Assembly: GCA_964507445.1 (NCBI GenBank)
Contig: CAZDQF010000010.1
Span: forward strand, 113,237-177,236
Length of the DNA stretch: 64,000 nt
Origin: GCA-2683135 sp964507445
GTDB taxonomy: Bacteria; Planctomycetota; GCA-002687715
Direction: 5' to 3'
Both the position numbers and the translations under genes were made by a program. Below the pieces are notes generated by a model that did no database searches, had not been told where the DNA came from, and was given only the letters and a program-made list of their open reading frames with translations. Positions 40,693 through 50,040 of the stretch are shown one piece after another. The number at the start of each line of letters is the position of its first letter. Within the stretch, counting starts at the first letter, position 1.

Positions 40693-41694
40693 TCAGCGGG
40701 CCGCCGCGTTCTCCCGGATCGACGTCACGACGCGCTCCGCCGTCTCCATGGCCATGACCCCATGGTCCCCTGTCACCGCCGGGTCCCGGCCCTCGCGGAT
40801 GGCGTCCAGGAACTCCTGATCCTCCAGCATGAGGGGCTCGTCCTTGGCCCGCACCTTGAGGTTCTCGCGGCGCACCAGCCGCTTCACCGTGGCCTCCAGG
40901 GGGGTCATGCCCTCGAGGCGGATACGGCCCGCGGCGATGTCCTCCCGCACCCCCTCCGCCAGCCGGATCATGCGCCCGGACTTCTTGTGGAAGTCCAGGG
41001 TGACGTAGGTGTCGTCGGCGAAGAACCGGAGCTTGCGCTCCGTCTTCATGGCGATGCGAGAGGCGGTGACGTTGGCCACGGCGCCGTTGGCGAAGGAGAT
41101 CCTGGCGTTGGCCATGTCCTCGGTGTCCCCCAGGACCCCCACGCCCACGGCGTGGACAGCGCTCACCGGCGAGCCCACCAGGTGCAGGATGAGGTCGATG
41201 TCGTGGATCATCATGTCCAGCACGACCCCCACGTCCGCGCTGCGGAACGGGAACGGCGACACCCGCTGCGCCTCCAGGAAACGCGGCCGCAGGCCGTGCG
41301 CCAGGAGCGCCACCACCGCCGGGTTGAAGCGCTCCACGTGCCCCACCATGAGGCGTCGATCCGCGGACCTCGCCAGGTTCGCCAGCTGACGCGCCTCTCC
41401 GAGCTCCCCGGCCAGGGGCTTCTCCACCAGGCAGTGCAGGCCCGCCTCCAACAGGAACCCCGCCACCTCGTGGTGGCCCGAGGTGGGAACGGCGACGATG
41501 GCGGCGTCCGCCTCCGCGGCGACCGCGGCCAGATCCGGCAGGTCCCGGGTGCGCCACTTCCTGGCCACCTCCCGCGCCCTCCCCCGGTCCGTGTCACAGA
41601 CCCCCACCAGCTCCGCGTCGTCCAGCTTGGAGAGGACCCGGGCGTGGACGGAGCCCAGGGCCCCGGTGCCCACCACGGCGCAACGGATGGACAC
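40693..41694 (-). CDS. Gfo/Idh/MocA-family NAD(P)-dependent oxidoreductase
   Basis: 333 aa. The N-terminal Rossmann motif is CAVVGTGALGSVHARVLS; EKPLAGELGEARQL carries the family EKP lysine, and FNPAVV and MMIHDIDLILHLVGSP (HDxD-type) belong to the C-terminal domain. The GTG start follows GGGGAG and lies 1 bp after the lpxA stop, so it is coupled to lpxA. In some bacteria a related dehydrogenase (GnnA) in an lpx cluster oxidises UDP-GlcNAc at C3; the aminotransferase partner (GnnB) is not in this window, so that function is only a possibility. Confidence 0.88.
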   Translation of the reverse strand: MSIRCAVVGTGALGSVHARVLSKLDDAELVGVCDTDRGRAREVARKWRTRDLPDLAAVAAEADAAIVAVPTSGHHEVAGFLLEAGLHCLVEKPLAGELGEARQLANLARSADRRLMVGHVERFNPAVVALLAHGLRPRFLEAQRVSPFPFRSADVGVVLDMMIHDIDLILHLVGSPVSAVHAVGVGVLGDTEDMANARISFANGAVANVTASRIAMKTERKLRFFADDTYVTLDFHKKSGRMIRLAEGVREDIAAGRIRLEGMTPLEATVKRLVRRENLKVRAKDEPLMLEDQEFLDAIREGRDPAVTGDHGVMAMETAERVVTSIRENAAAR

Positions 41695-41695
41695 C

Positions 41696-42526
41696 TCAGG
41701 CTCCCCTGGAGCGACCGCGATGCCCGCGCTCCACGCGCCGCAGGAACCCGCAGAGCTCCTCCACCTCCGCCGGATGACCGGGCTCCGCCTCGATCTCGGA
41801 GAGGACCTCGCTGCGAGGACGGCGGCTACGGAAGAGGCGGCGATGGGCCTCCCGCAGGGCCGCGATCTGCTCATCTCCGTAGCCGCTGCGCTGCAGCCCC
41901 ACGGTGTTGACCTTGCGCACCTTGGAGGGGTTGCCCTCGACGACCATGAACGGAGGCACGTCGTGGACGATCCGCGTCAGGCCGCCGACGTAGGACATCT
42001 TGCCGATGGTGGAGAACTGCTGAACGGCGGCGGCGCCGTTCAGGATGGCGTGGTCCTCCACGGTGGCGTGGCCCGCCAGCAGCACGTTGTTGGCGAGCAC
42101 CACGTGATCCCCGATGAGGCAGTCGTGGGCCACGTGGCTGCAGGCCATCAGGAGGTTGTTGGATCCCACGCGGGTGTAGCAATCACCCTTGGCCGTGCCA
42201 CGGTTGATGGTGACGAACTCACGGACGGCGTTGTCGTCGCCCATGACCAGGTAGGAGTCCTCGCCGGTGTAGGAGAGGTCCTGTGCGTCGGTGCCCACGG
42301 CCGCGTGATGATGGATGTGGTTGTTCTTGCCCAGCCACGTGGACGGGCCGATGACCGCGAAGGAGTCCACCTGGCACCCGTCACCGATGACGGCTCCCTC
42401 GCCCACGACGGCGTAAGGCCCGATCCGGACATCCCGACCCAGCTCCGCGGTGGGGTGCACCACGGCGGTGGGATGGACCGGCTCGTCTACGCGTCCATCA
42501 ACATGAACTTCATTACTGCTTCGCAC
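41696..42526 (-). CDS. lpxA: UDP-N-acetylglucosamine acyltransferase
   Basis: 276 aa with this start. First step of lipid A synthesis: adds the 3-hydroxyacyl chain to UDP-GlcNAc. Left-handed beta-helix hexapeptides run through the first 190 residues (VHPTAVVHPTAELGRDVRIGPYAVVG), and the catalytic His sits in MACSHVAHDCLIGD. The C-terminal helices start at GLQRSGYGDEQIAALREAHRR. The GTG at 42526 overlaps lpxC/fabZ by 40 bp and has only a weak upstream purine run; a GTG further in (about VVHPTAEL) is possible, so the start is uncertain. Confidence 0.93.
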   Translation of the reverse strand: MRSSNEVHVDGRVDEPVHPTAVVHPTAELGRDVRIGPYAVVGEGAVIGDGCQVDSFAVIGPSTWLGKNNHIHHHAAVGTDAQDLSYTGEDSYLVMGDDNAVREFVTINRGTAKGDCYTRVGSNNLLMACSHVAHDCLIGDHVVLANNVLLAGHATVEDHAILNGAAAVQQFSTIGKMSYVGGLTRIVHDVPPFMVVEGNPSKVRKVNTVGLQRSGYGDEQIAALREAHRRLFRSRRPRSEVLSEIEAEPGHPAEVEELCGFLRRVERGHRGRSRGA

Positions 42527-43803
42527 GTCAACTCATCATTCACCGTCGCCCGACCGATGACCTTCCCCGACCGCTTCTTCAGCGAGAGGGTCTCGCACTC
42601 GAGGCGGAGCTGGTCTCCGGGCACGACGGCTCGGCGGAACTTGATTCGATCGATGGCCAGGAGCACCGCCACCTTGCCGACGCTCTGCAAGCGCCGGAGC
42701 AGCAGCACACCGGAGAGCTGGGCCAGGGCCTCCACCTGCAGGACCCCCGGCATGATGGGCTGTCCCGGCCAGTGCCCCTGGAAGTGGGGCTCGTTGAAGG
42801 ACACGTTCTTCAGCCCTACGGCCCGCTGATAGCCGACCAGCTCGATGACCCGGTCGACGAACAGGAAGGGATAACGATGGGGGATGATCTTCAGGATCTC
42901 CCGCACGTCCAGCCCGGTGTCGGCCTGGATGACCCCGCGGTTCTCCAGATCCACGAGGCGATCACCGAGCTGCCGGACCAGCTCCCGGTTCGCCGCGTGG
43001 CCGGTCCGCGTGGCGACGATGTGGGCGTCCAGGTCGCAGCCGAGCAGGGCCAGGTCGCCCACCAGGTCGAGCATCTTGTGCCGGGCCAGCTCGTCGTTGA
43101 ACCGGAACTCGTTGTCCACGGGGCCATCAGCGGCCAGCACCAGGGTGTTGTCCGTGCTGGCCCCTCGTCCGAACCCCGCGCTCTTCAACTCCTCCGCCTC
43201 GGACTTGAGGCAGAAGGTCCGGGCGGGCGCGATGCCTGAGACGAACGTCTCCTCGGTGAAGTCCAGGGTCACGCACTGGGAGCCGAAGCCGTTCATCTCC
43301 GGCAGGTGAAACGTGTAGGAGAGCCGCAGGCCGGGATCTTCCCGCGGGTAGGCGACGATGGAGGTGTCCCCGCTACGCACGGCGATGGTCTCGTCGAGGG
43401 TGAAGCGCTTGCGCGGCGCCTTCAGCTCGACCCGGCCGGCCTCCTTGAGCGCTTCGACAAAAGGAAGGCCGGAGCCGTCCATCCCCGGCACCTCCGGTCC
43501 GTCGACCCGAACCTCCAGGTTGTCGATGCCCAGCGCGAAGCAGGCAGCGGAGAGGTGCTCGACGGTCTGCACTTCGGCAGCGCCTGCCGCGATGGCGGTC
43601 TGTCGGCTCTTCTGCACCACCGACTGGTGGGTGAACGGGATGCGGGGCGCGCCCGCGAGGTCGCCGCGCACGAACACCACCCCCGCGTCTGACTCGGCCG
43701 GGTGCAGGGAGACGGTGGCCTCCTCGCCGCTGTGCAGGCCTGCCCCCTTCAACTGCACGGGGTTCTTGATGGTCCGCTGATTCCTCAAGGGATCACCGCG
43801 CAC
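42487..43803 (-). CDS. lpxC/fabZ: Bifunctional LpxC deacetylase / FabZ dehydratase fusion
   Basis: 438 aa. Residues 1-290 are LpxC, the zinc deacetylase of lipid A synthesis: KGAGLHSGEEATVSL, VQTVEHLSAACFALGIDN (Glu-His), ELARHKMLDLVGDLALLG (HKxxD zinc ligands), TGHAANREL (catalytic His). Residues 300-438 are FabZ, (3R)-hydroxyacyl-ACP dehydratase: IIPHRYPFLFVDRVIEL (His), HFQGHWPGQPIMPGVLQVEALAQLSG (Glu). The fusion is known in Bacteroidetes and some Planctomycetota. It starts at a GTG 12 bp after lpxD. Confidence 0.96.
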   Translation of the reverse strand: MRGDPLRNQRTIKNPVQLKGAGLHSGEEATVSLHPAESDAGVVFVRGDLAGAPRIPFTHQSVVQKSRQTAIAAGAAEVQTVEHLSAACFALGIDNLEVRVDGPEVPGMDGSGLPFVEALKEAGRVELKAPRKRFTLDETIAVRSGDTSIVAYPREDPGLRLSYTFHLPEMNGFGSQCVTLDFTEETFVSGIAPARTFCLKSEAEELKSAGFGRGASTDNTLVLAADGPVDNEFRFNDELARHKMLDLVGDLALLGCDLDAHIVATRTGHAANRELVRQLGDRLVDLENRGVIQADTGLDVREILKIIPHRYPFLFVDRVIELVGYQRAVGLKNVSFNEPHFQGHWPGQPIMPGVLQVEALAQLSGVLLLRRLQSVGKVAVLLAIDRIKFRRAVVPGDQLRLECETLSLKKRSGKVIGRATVNDELTCEAVMKFMLMDA

Positions 43804-43815
43804 AATACACGAAGC

Positions 43816-44829
43816 CTAGCCATCCTCCAGGCGACGCTCCAGGCGGCGGACGCGTTTCACCAGCTCCGGCAGCCTGGCCTGCAGGACCCGCACCCGCCTG
43901 CCCTCGGAGATGGGGATGGCCGGGATGCCCATGTAGGCCTGGCCCCCCTCCAGGTCCCCGGGGACCCCGGAGTAGGCCGCCACCTGCGCCTGATCGCCGA
44001 TGGAGGCGTGCCCGGCCACGCCCACGTGACCGCCCAGGACCACCTGGCGGCCCAGCTCGCTGCTGCCGGCGATCCCCGCCTGGGAGACCACCAGGCAGTC
44101 AGGCCCGATCTTCACGTTATGGCCCACCTGCACGAGGTTGTCGATCTTGGTCCCGCGGCCGATACGGGTCTCGTTGATCCGCGCCCGGTCGATGCACACG
44201 TTGGCGCCGATCTCCACGTCGTCCTCGATCACCACCGTGCCGGTCTGCGGGATCTTGACGTGCCGCCCCTCGGGAGTGGTGGCGTAGCCGTAACCGTCCG
44301 AGCCCACGACGGTTCCGGAGTGGATGATCACGCGGTCGCCGATCACGACCCCGTGGGCCACGGTGACGTTCGGGTGCAGCAGGCAGTCCTCCCCCAGCCG
44401 GACGTCCCGTCCCAGGTAGACCCCGGCCCCGATCACCGCGCCGCGACCGACCACCGCCCCGGCGTCCACCACGGCCCGCGCCGCGACGCTGGCGGAGGCG
44501 TGGACCTCCGCGTCCCCGTGCACGGTGGCGTCAGGATGCACCACCGGGTCCGCCGCCGCTCGGCGGGTCATGTGCTCGACGGCGACGGCGAAGGCGAGGT
44601 TCGGATCATCGACCACGATCTGGACCGCGTTCATCCCCTCCACCTGCGCCCGCACCAGCACCGCCCCCGCGGGACGGTCTTTCACGGCGTCTATCCAGCG
44701 CGGCTCGTGGGCGAAGGTGAGGTCCCCGTCCGCAGCCTCTGTTGCTCCGGCGAAGCCGGTGACGGCGACGGTCGCATCCCCCACGACGCGACCGCCCACC
44801 AGAGTCGCCACATCGCCGGCGGTGAACAT
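43816..44829 (-). CDS. lpxD: UDP-3-O-acylglucosamine N-acyltransferase
   Basis: 337 aa. Third acyl step of lipid A synthesis. N-terminal uridine-binding domain (TAGDVATLVGGRVVGD), then a left-handed beta-helix with hexapeptides; catalytic His in VQVGHNVKIGPDCLVVSQAGIAGS; C-terminal helix LPELVKRVRRLERRLE. It abuts the ompH stop-start boundary with no spacer (44829/44830) and precedes lpxC/fabZ. Confidence 0.97.
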   Translation of the reverse strand: MFTAGDVATLVGGRVVGDATVAVTGFAGATEAADGDLTFAHEPRWIDAVKDRPAGAVLVRAQVEGMNAVQIVVDDPNLAFAVAVEHMTRRAAADPVVHPDATVHGDAEVHASASVAARAVVDAGAVVGRGAVIGAGVYLGRDVRLGEDCLLHPNVTVAHGVVIGDRVIIHSGTVVGSDGYGYATTPEGRHVKIPQTGTVVIEDDVEIGANVCIDRARINETRIGRGTKIDNLVQVGHNVKIGPDCLVVSQAGIAGSSELGRQVVLGGHVGVAGHASIGDQAQVAAYSGVPGDLEGGQAYMGIPAIPISEGRRVRVLQARLPELVKRVRRLERRLEDG

Positions 44830-45405
44830 TCAGTTGTTCAGGCGCTGCAGCAGCTCAGAGGTCAGGTCGAGCGACGGGTCGAACCACAGCACCGGGCGGA
44901 CCAGGATCTCGCTGGACACCTCTTCGCGGGTGCGGCCGCCGATCTTGTCGTCGGAGATCATGAGCACCATCTTCAACCCGCGCTCCCGGGCGATGGCCTC
45001 AGATTCGCGGCGCACCTCCCGGTACACCTTCTTCATGTGCTGGACCAGATCCTGCTCCAACTGGATCAGGGTGTTCTTCTCGTGGAGCTCGATCTCGACC
45101 TCGTCGAGGGCGATCTCCTTCTGCTTCTTGGCGCGCTCCAGCAGCGCCGCGTTGCGCTCGATGGCCTCCGACTCCTGCTCACGCAGGGCCTCCAGCTTGG
45201 CCCGCAGCGCCTCGCGTTTCTGACGGATCAGGTTGCGCTCCAGGCGGATGCGGTTCTCGAACGTCTTGGTGATCTCCTGGGTCTTCTTGTACTCGAAGAT
45301 CACCTTCTGAACGTTCACGAACCCGACGGACGATCCCTGTCCGAAGACGGGAGCGCTCCCCAGGAGAACGATGGCCAACAGGCTGAACGAAACGAAACGA
45401 ACCAT
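44830..45405 (-). CDS. OmpH/Skp-family periplasmic chaperone
   Basis: 191 aa. Signal peptide (MVRFVSFSLLAIVLLGSAPVFGQ), short beta strand (VGFVNVQKVIFEYKKTQ), then a long helical hairpin of charged heptads (RLERNLIRQKREALRAKLEAL) and return to ISDDKIGG. This is the Skp layout, guarding outer-membrane proteins on the way to BamA. GAGGAGG precedes the ATG at 45405. It lies 16 bp from bamA and directly before lpxD, the classic order. Confidence 0.92.
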   Translation of the reverse strand: MVRFVSFSLLAIVLLGSAPVFGQGSSVGFVNVQKVIFEYKKTQEITKTFENRIRLERNLIRQKREALRAKLEALREQESEAIERNAALLERAKKQKEIALDEVEIELHEKNTLIQLEQDLVQHMKKVYREVRRESEAIARERGLKMVLMISDDKIGGRTREEVSSEILVRPVLWFDPSLDLTSELLQRLNN

Positions 45406-45421
45406 GGAGAGCCTCCTCGGG

Positions 45422-47911
45422 TCAGCGCGAACCGAAGCTGAACGAGATGATCTGTGTGTCATCACCGTCCTGGGTGATGAGGGGAATACCAAAGTCTATG
45501 GCAAGCGGCCGGGTCGTGCTCAGGAACGGTATCACCACCCGGATCCCGAACCCAACGCTCACCCGGACGTCGGTGATCCTGGGGTCACCCCAGTCGAGGG
45601 CCACGGACCCCGTGTCCAGGAACGCCACCCCCCGGAAGTTGTCGCCGAACACGGGGAACTGGTACTCCGCACCGGCCAGCCACATGGCCTTGCCGCCGAT
45701 GGGGTCTCCGTTCTCCATGGGCCCCACGCCGCGGTAGCGGAACCCGCGCAGGCTGCCCGCGCCGCCGCCGTAGAAGCGCTCGTACACCGGGATGTCCCGG
45801 GTGTCGCCGTACTCCGAAGCCCAACCCAGTTGCCCCTTCAGGCGCACCACGTGGAGACGCTCCGCTTCATCCTCGTAGACCTCGAAGTAGTAGTCTCCGT
45901 TCAGACGGATCTTGTTGAACTCGATGTCTCCCCACAGGCCGGCGTGCTCGCCGTTGACCTCCAGCAGGTAGCCCCCGGTGGGGTTGAGGAAGTCGTTGAG
46001 CCGGTTGAGGCGCAGGTCCAGGGTCAGGGAGACCACCCGGTTCTCACCTTCGAAGTCGAACACCAGCTGCGGCGCGTCCGACCGGATGTCCTGTGCGTCG
46101 ACCAACTCATCTCGCAAGGCGAGGGAGCCGTACAGGTCTTCGCCCAGGCGCCGACCCACGCGCACGCCGTACCCGAGCCGCTGCTCGTCCCAGTCCTCAC
46201 GCCGCCAGAGGGTCTGATACAGCTCCCCGCCGACGCTGTAAGGGCTGTCGAAAATCCGCGGGTTGGTCCAGGCCAGCCGCCAGCGGCTGTAGATGGTGCC
46301 GGGCTGGACGCTCATCACCAGCACCTGCCCGCCTCCCGTGAACGCGTCCAGGGTGTCGCCGAAGTCCTCCGGCCAATCGAACGGGTCGAAGTTCGTCTTG
46401 GTGTAAGTGATGTCCCCGACGATCCCGGAGTTGGAGCCGACTCCGGCCGCGAACCGTAGGCTCCCCGTATCCTGCTCCTCCACCTGAACGATGATGTCCT
46501 TGATGTTGTCGCGCTTGGTATCGCGCAAGGAGAGGTAGGCGTCGCGATAGATCTGGTAGCTCTGGACCGGGATCTCGGGGGTATCCAGGGTGACGCCGCG
46601 AGGAGGCGCCCAGTACCCCAGGGCGCGGATGCGGTTGCGGGAGCGCTTGAGCTTGGCGAGGTTCAGGGGCTCACCGGTGTAGAGCTCGATCTCACGACGG
46701 ATGACCCGGTCCTGGGTCTCCAGGTTGCCCTGGATGCGGATGTCACCCACCAGGACCAGCTGCCCCTCGGTGACGGCGATCTGCACGTCCACCAGGTTCT
46801 CCGTCCGGCCGAAGGTGCTGATGTCGCGGACCTGGGCCTCCGTGTACCCGAACGACTGCAGCTTCTCCCGGATGTCCCGCATGTCCAGGCGCAGGTCGAA
46901 GCCCGGCTCGTACACGCCGCCCTCCTGGGTGCGCATCTCCGCCATGACCTCCGCCGAATCGACAAGGGTGAGACCGTCGATCCGCACGGAGCGGACGACG
47001 TAGGGCTCCCCCTCCTCGACGAAGAACACCAGGTCCATGTCCTCGTGATCAGCCGAGGAGACGGGCTCGAGCAAGGTCACCCGGGCGTCGCGGTAGCCGC
47101 TGCCGCGGTAGAAGGCCTCCAGCTGGACGGCGTCCCGCTTCACCTGCTCTGCCACGTACTCCTTGGCCGACAGGAACCCGGGTTCGTCCGTGAACGGCAT
47201 CTGCTTGAGCAGTTCGTCCTTGGTGAACGCCGTGGCCCCCTCGAAGGTCACGTCGCGGATGTCTACCTGGGGGCCCTCGGTCACGCGGAACACGATCAGG
47301 TCGCCCTCCGCCTGCGTGTTCTTGACGAACCGGACCTGGACATAGTGGTAGCCCTTGGAGCGGTAGAACCGCTCAAGCTCCAGCACGTCCAGGCTGAGGA
47401 TGAAGTCATCAACAGGGCTGCCGTCACGGGTGCGGATGAGCGGCAGCAGCTCCTCGCGGCCGAACTCCACCACGCCGAAGAACACGAGCCCGGCCACGCG
47501 GCGGTTCTCCAGGCCGGTGATGGTCACCACCACCTTGCCGTCCGCGGGATCGAGGACCGCCGCGGCGCTGGGGATGGTGCTGAACACCTTGGGGGGTGCG
47601 GGCGGCTGGTCCGTCGGTGGGACGCCAGGCGGCTGATCCATGGGGGCCGGACGATCCGCTTGCCCCGCCAGCAGACGCAGGTCCGCCTCCAGGGCCTCCG
47701 AACGGAACGGACGTCCCTCCCGGGTCTGCATGCGCGCCAGCACCGCCTCCGGGGTGAAGCGCTCGAGCCCCACGAACTCGACTCGCTTGACCACCTTGCC
47801 CTCCAGCGCAGCCCCTCCCGGCTGCGCCAGGATCGGAGCAGCCGACAAGATGACGACCACCAGAGCCAGCGGCCAGCGGCGACCGCGTCCTGCACCGTAT
47901 GACGATGGCAT
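45422..47911 (-). CDS. bamA: Outer membrane protein assembly factor BamA
   Basis: 829 aa. Signal peptide (WPLALVVVILSAAPILAQ), then POTRA domains (KVVKRVEFVGLERFTPEAVLARMQTREG; VDIRDVTFEGATAFTKDELLKQMPF; VRSVRIDGLTLVDSAEVMAEMRTQEG; VLVGDIRIQGN-type). The C-terminal 400 residues form the Omp85 barrel with the RFYGGGAGSLRGFRYRGVGP signature (the RGF motif) and a terminal aromatic-containing strand (QIISFSFGSR). A proline-rich insert lies between POTRA 1 and 2 (MDQPPGVPPTDQPPAPP). GGGGAGGCGG precedes the ATG. Confidence 0.96.
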   Translation of the reverse strand: MPSSYGAGRGRRWPLALVVVILSAAPILAQPGGAALEGKVVKRVEFVGLERFTPEAVLARMQTREGRPFRSEALEADLRLLAGQADRPAPMDQPPGVPPTDQPPAPPKVFSTIPSAAAVLDPADGKVVVTITGLENRRVAGLVFFGVVEFGREELLPLIRTRDGSPVDDFILSLDVLELERFYRSKGYHYVQVRFVKNTQAEGDLIVFRVTEGPQVDIRDVTFEGATAFTKDELLKQMPFTDEPGFLSAKEYVAEQVKRDAVQLEAFYRGSGYRDARVTLLEPVSSADHEDMDLVFFVEEGEPYVVRSVRIDGLTLVDSAEVMAEMRTQEGGVYEPGFDLRLDMRDIREKLQSFGYTEAQVRDISTFGRTENLVDVQIAVTEGQLVLVGDIRIQGNLETQDRVIRREIELYTGEPLNLAKLKRSRNRIRALGYWAPPRGVTLDTPEIPVQSYQIYRDAYLSLRDTKRDNIKDIIVQVEEQDTGSLRFAAGVGSNSGIVGDITYTKTNFDPFDWPEDFGDTLDAFTGGGQVLVMSVQPGTIYSRWRLAWTNPRIFDSPYSVGGELYQTLWRREDWDEQRLGYGVRVGRRLGEDLYGSLALRDELVDAQDIRSDAPQLVFDFEGENRVVSLTLDLRLNRLNDFLNPTGGYLLEVNGEHAGLWGDIEFNKIRLNGDYYFEVYEDEAERLHVVRLKGQLGWASEYGDTRDIPVYERFYGGGAGSLRGFRYRGVGPMENGDPIGGKAMWLAGAEYQFPVFGDNFRGVAFLDTGSVALDWGDPRITDVRVSVGFGIRVVIPFLSTTRPLAIDFGIPLITQDGDDTQIISFSFGSR

Positions 47912-47973
47912 TTCCGCCTCCCCGCGGAGACTAACCGCTGGTTCTGGGGTGTAAAGAGAAGGGAGGCGGATCC

Positions 47974-49326
47974 TCAAGCCCCGCTGCCCTGGGCAGCGTT
48001 CTCGAACTTCAGCCGGTCCGGGAAGAACATCAGATCCACCTTCCCCGTCGGCCCGTTGCGCTGCTTGGCGATGATCAGCTCGGACGGCTTCCCCGGCTGG
48101 GCCTCATCCGGGTCCTCCTGCTTGTAGTAGCTCTCACGGAACAGGAAGCAGATCACGTCCGCGTCCTGCTCGATGGCCCCGGATTCGCGGAGGTCCGACA
48201 TGCGCGGCCTGTGATCCTCGCGGCTGTCCACGGAGCGGTTGAGCTGGGACAGCGCGATGATCGGGCACTCCAGCTCGCGGGCCAGCTCCTTCAGGTTTCG
48301 GGAGATGACCGAGATCTCCTGCTGCCGGTTCTCCACGTTCGGCGGCGGGGCGATGAGCTGGAGATAGTCCACCACGACCATGTCCACGCCACCCAGTCGC
48401 TTGGCGACCCGTCGGGCCTTGGTGCGGATGGCCATGGGGGTCAGCCCGGGGGTGGCGTCGATCAGGATCCTCCGATCATGGAGCCTGCCCGCCGCGTCGT
48501 TGAGCTTGACCCAGTCCCGATCCGTCAGCTTGCCCTTGCGGACCTTGTTCCCGTCCACGCCGGACAACGCGCAGAGCATGTTCTGCGCCACCTGCTCGGA
48601 GGACATCTCGAGGCTGAGGAACAGGGAACGGGCGTTGACCGCCATGCCGGCGTTGAGCACCAGGTTCAGCGCCAGGGTCGTCTTGCCCATGGAGGGCCGG
48701 CCCGCCACCACGATGAGGTCTCCGGCCTGCAACCCCGCGGTGTAGTCGTTAAGCCGGTAGAACCCGGTGTCCACGCCGGTGAGCGCCCCCTTGTCCTCGA
48801 AGCGCTTCTCGATCTGGGAGAACGTGGATTCCAGGACCTGCCCCACGGCGACGGTCCCCTGCGCTCCCTCCTTCTCCCCGATGTCGAACACCGTCTGCTC
48901 GGCCCGATCCAGCACCTCCGGCGCCGGGTCGGTGGAGGTCATGGCCTCGGAACGGATGGAGTCCGCGGCCCGCAGCAGTTGCCGGCGGACGGACTTCTCA
49001 CGCACGATCTTGGCGTAGTGCTCGGCGTTCGCCGCAGACGGCAGCACCTCGAGCAGCTCAAGCAGGTACTCCTTGCCGCCGACCCGGGACAACTGCTCGG
49101 CGCGCTCGAGGGCCTCGCACAGGGTGACCAGATCCGTGGCCACGTTGTCCCGGTCGAGGCCGAGCATGGTCTCGAACAGGAACCGGTGGCTGTCCTGGTA
49201 GAAATCGTCCGGCTGGAGCAGCGACGCCACCAGGCCGAGGGCCTCCGCGTCCAGGAGCACGGAGGCGAGCACGCTCATCTCCGCCTCACGGCTGTGGGGC
49301 GGCACGAATCCCTGTTCCTCTTCGAA
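47974..49326 (-). CDS. dnaB: Replicative DNA helicase
   Basis: 450 aa. Hexameric fork helicase. N-terminal domain (PPHSREAEMSVLASVLLD), then the RecA-like core: Walker A VAGRPSMGKTTLALN, SLEMSSEQVAQNMLC, Walker B VDMVVVDYLQLI, ALSQLNRSVDSREDHRPRMSDLRESGAIEQDADVICF is the conserved H3/H4 stretch. No intein is present. The ATG at 49326 follows GGGAG; an in-frame ATG at 49365 is an alternative. A 132-bp gap with a hairpin separates it from rplI. Confidence 0.97.
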   Translation of the reverse strand, partial: FEEEQGFVPPHSREAEMSVLASVLLDAEALGLVASLLQPDDFYQDSHRFLFETMLGLDRDNVATDLVTLCEALERAEQLSRVGGKEYLLELLEVLPSAANAEHYAKIVREKSVRRQLLRAADSIRSEAMTSTDPAPEVLDRAEQTVFDIGEKEGAQGTVAVGQVLESTFSQIEKRFEDKGALTGVDTGFYRLNDYTAGLQAGDLIVVAGRPSMGKTTLALNLVLNAGMAVNARSLFLSLEMSSEQVAQNMLCALSGVDGNKVRKGKLTDRDWVKLNDAAGRLHDRRILIDATPGLTPMAIRTKARRVAKRLGGVDMVVVDYLQLIAPPPNVENRQQEISVISRNLKELARELECPIIALSQLNRSVDSREDHRPRMSDLRESGAIEQDADVICFLFRESYYKQEDPDEAQPGKPSELIIAKQRNGPTGKVDLMFFPDRLKFENAAQGSGA

Positions 49327-49424
49327 CATCAGTACTCCCGACGGCGCTGGAGAAGGGTCGGGCATCCTAAGGGCGCGGCGCGGAGGGCGCAGCGGGCCCC
49401 AGCCGATCCTGGGGAGAGCGACCC

Positions 49425-49459
49425 GACCCGTGTCGCAACACGACCTTACGACACGGGTC
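49425..49459. repeat. Perfect 11-bp inverted repeat between rplI and dnaB
   Basis: GACCCGTGTCG (49425-49435) pairs with CGACACGGGTC (49449-49459) across a 13-nt loop. It stands 99 bp upstream of the dnaB start and has no T-run on either side. It could be an operator, an RNA processing hairpin or an attenuating structure. Confidence 0.8.
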
Positions 49460-49497
49460 CGACACCTTACGTCGGCATTGTGGATGGGACGGGGAGA

Positions 49498-50022
49498 CTA
49501 CTCGGCCGGAGGGGCGTCCTCTGCGGACTCCGGAGCTTCCGCAGCCTCATCCTGACCCGGCAGCCAGTCCTCGTTGCCTTCCATGCGAACGCGCACGGGG
49601 ATGGTCACGTTGACCTGCTCGTGGAGCCGCACCGGCGCCTCGAAGTCCCCGACGGACTTGATGTCACCGTCCAGGCGAACGCAACGGGCGGCGAAGGCGA
49701 CCCCCTGAGCGGCCGCAGCGTCGGCCACGTCCTTGGCGGTGACCGATCCGTACAGGTGGCCCTCGCCCGTGGCCTTGGCGACGATCTTGATGTCCAGCTT
49801 GGCGATGTGGCTCGCCAACTCCTGGAGCTCTTCGATCAGCTTCGCCTCTTCCGCAAGCCATGCCACGCGCCGCTTCTCCACCATGCGGAGGTTGTCCGCG
49901 GTGGTCTGCACGGCGTACTTCAACGGGATCAGGTGATTGCGGGCGTAGCCCTCCTTCACGTTGACCCGCTCACCTCGCTTGCCGAGATGCTCGACGTCCT
50001 TGAGGAGCAAGAGATCCAACAT
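49498..50022 (-). CDS. rplI: 50S ribosomal protein L9
   Basis: 174 aa, about 25 longer than E. coli L9. MLDLLLLKDVEHLGKRGERVNVKEGYARNHLIP is the conserved rRNA-binding N-domain, then the long connecting helix (MVEKRRVAWLAEEAKLIEELQ) and C-domain (YGSVTAKDVADAAAAQG). The last 25 residues are an acidic Ala/Glu/Pro tail (EAPESAEDAPPAE), as also seen on S2, S6 and L25 here. Confidence 0.97.
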   Translation of the reverse strand: MLDLLLLKDVEHLGKRGERVNVKEGYARNHLIPLKYAVQTTADNLRMVEKRRVAWLAEEAKLIEELQELASHIAKLDIKIVAKATGEGHLYGSVTAKDVADAAAAQGVAFAARCVRLDGDIKSVGDFEAPVRLHEQVNVTIPVRVRMEGNEDWLPGQDEAAEAPESAEDAPPAE

Positions 50023-50040
50023 GGTGTTCCTCCGAGGTGA

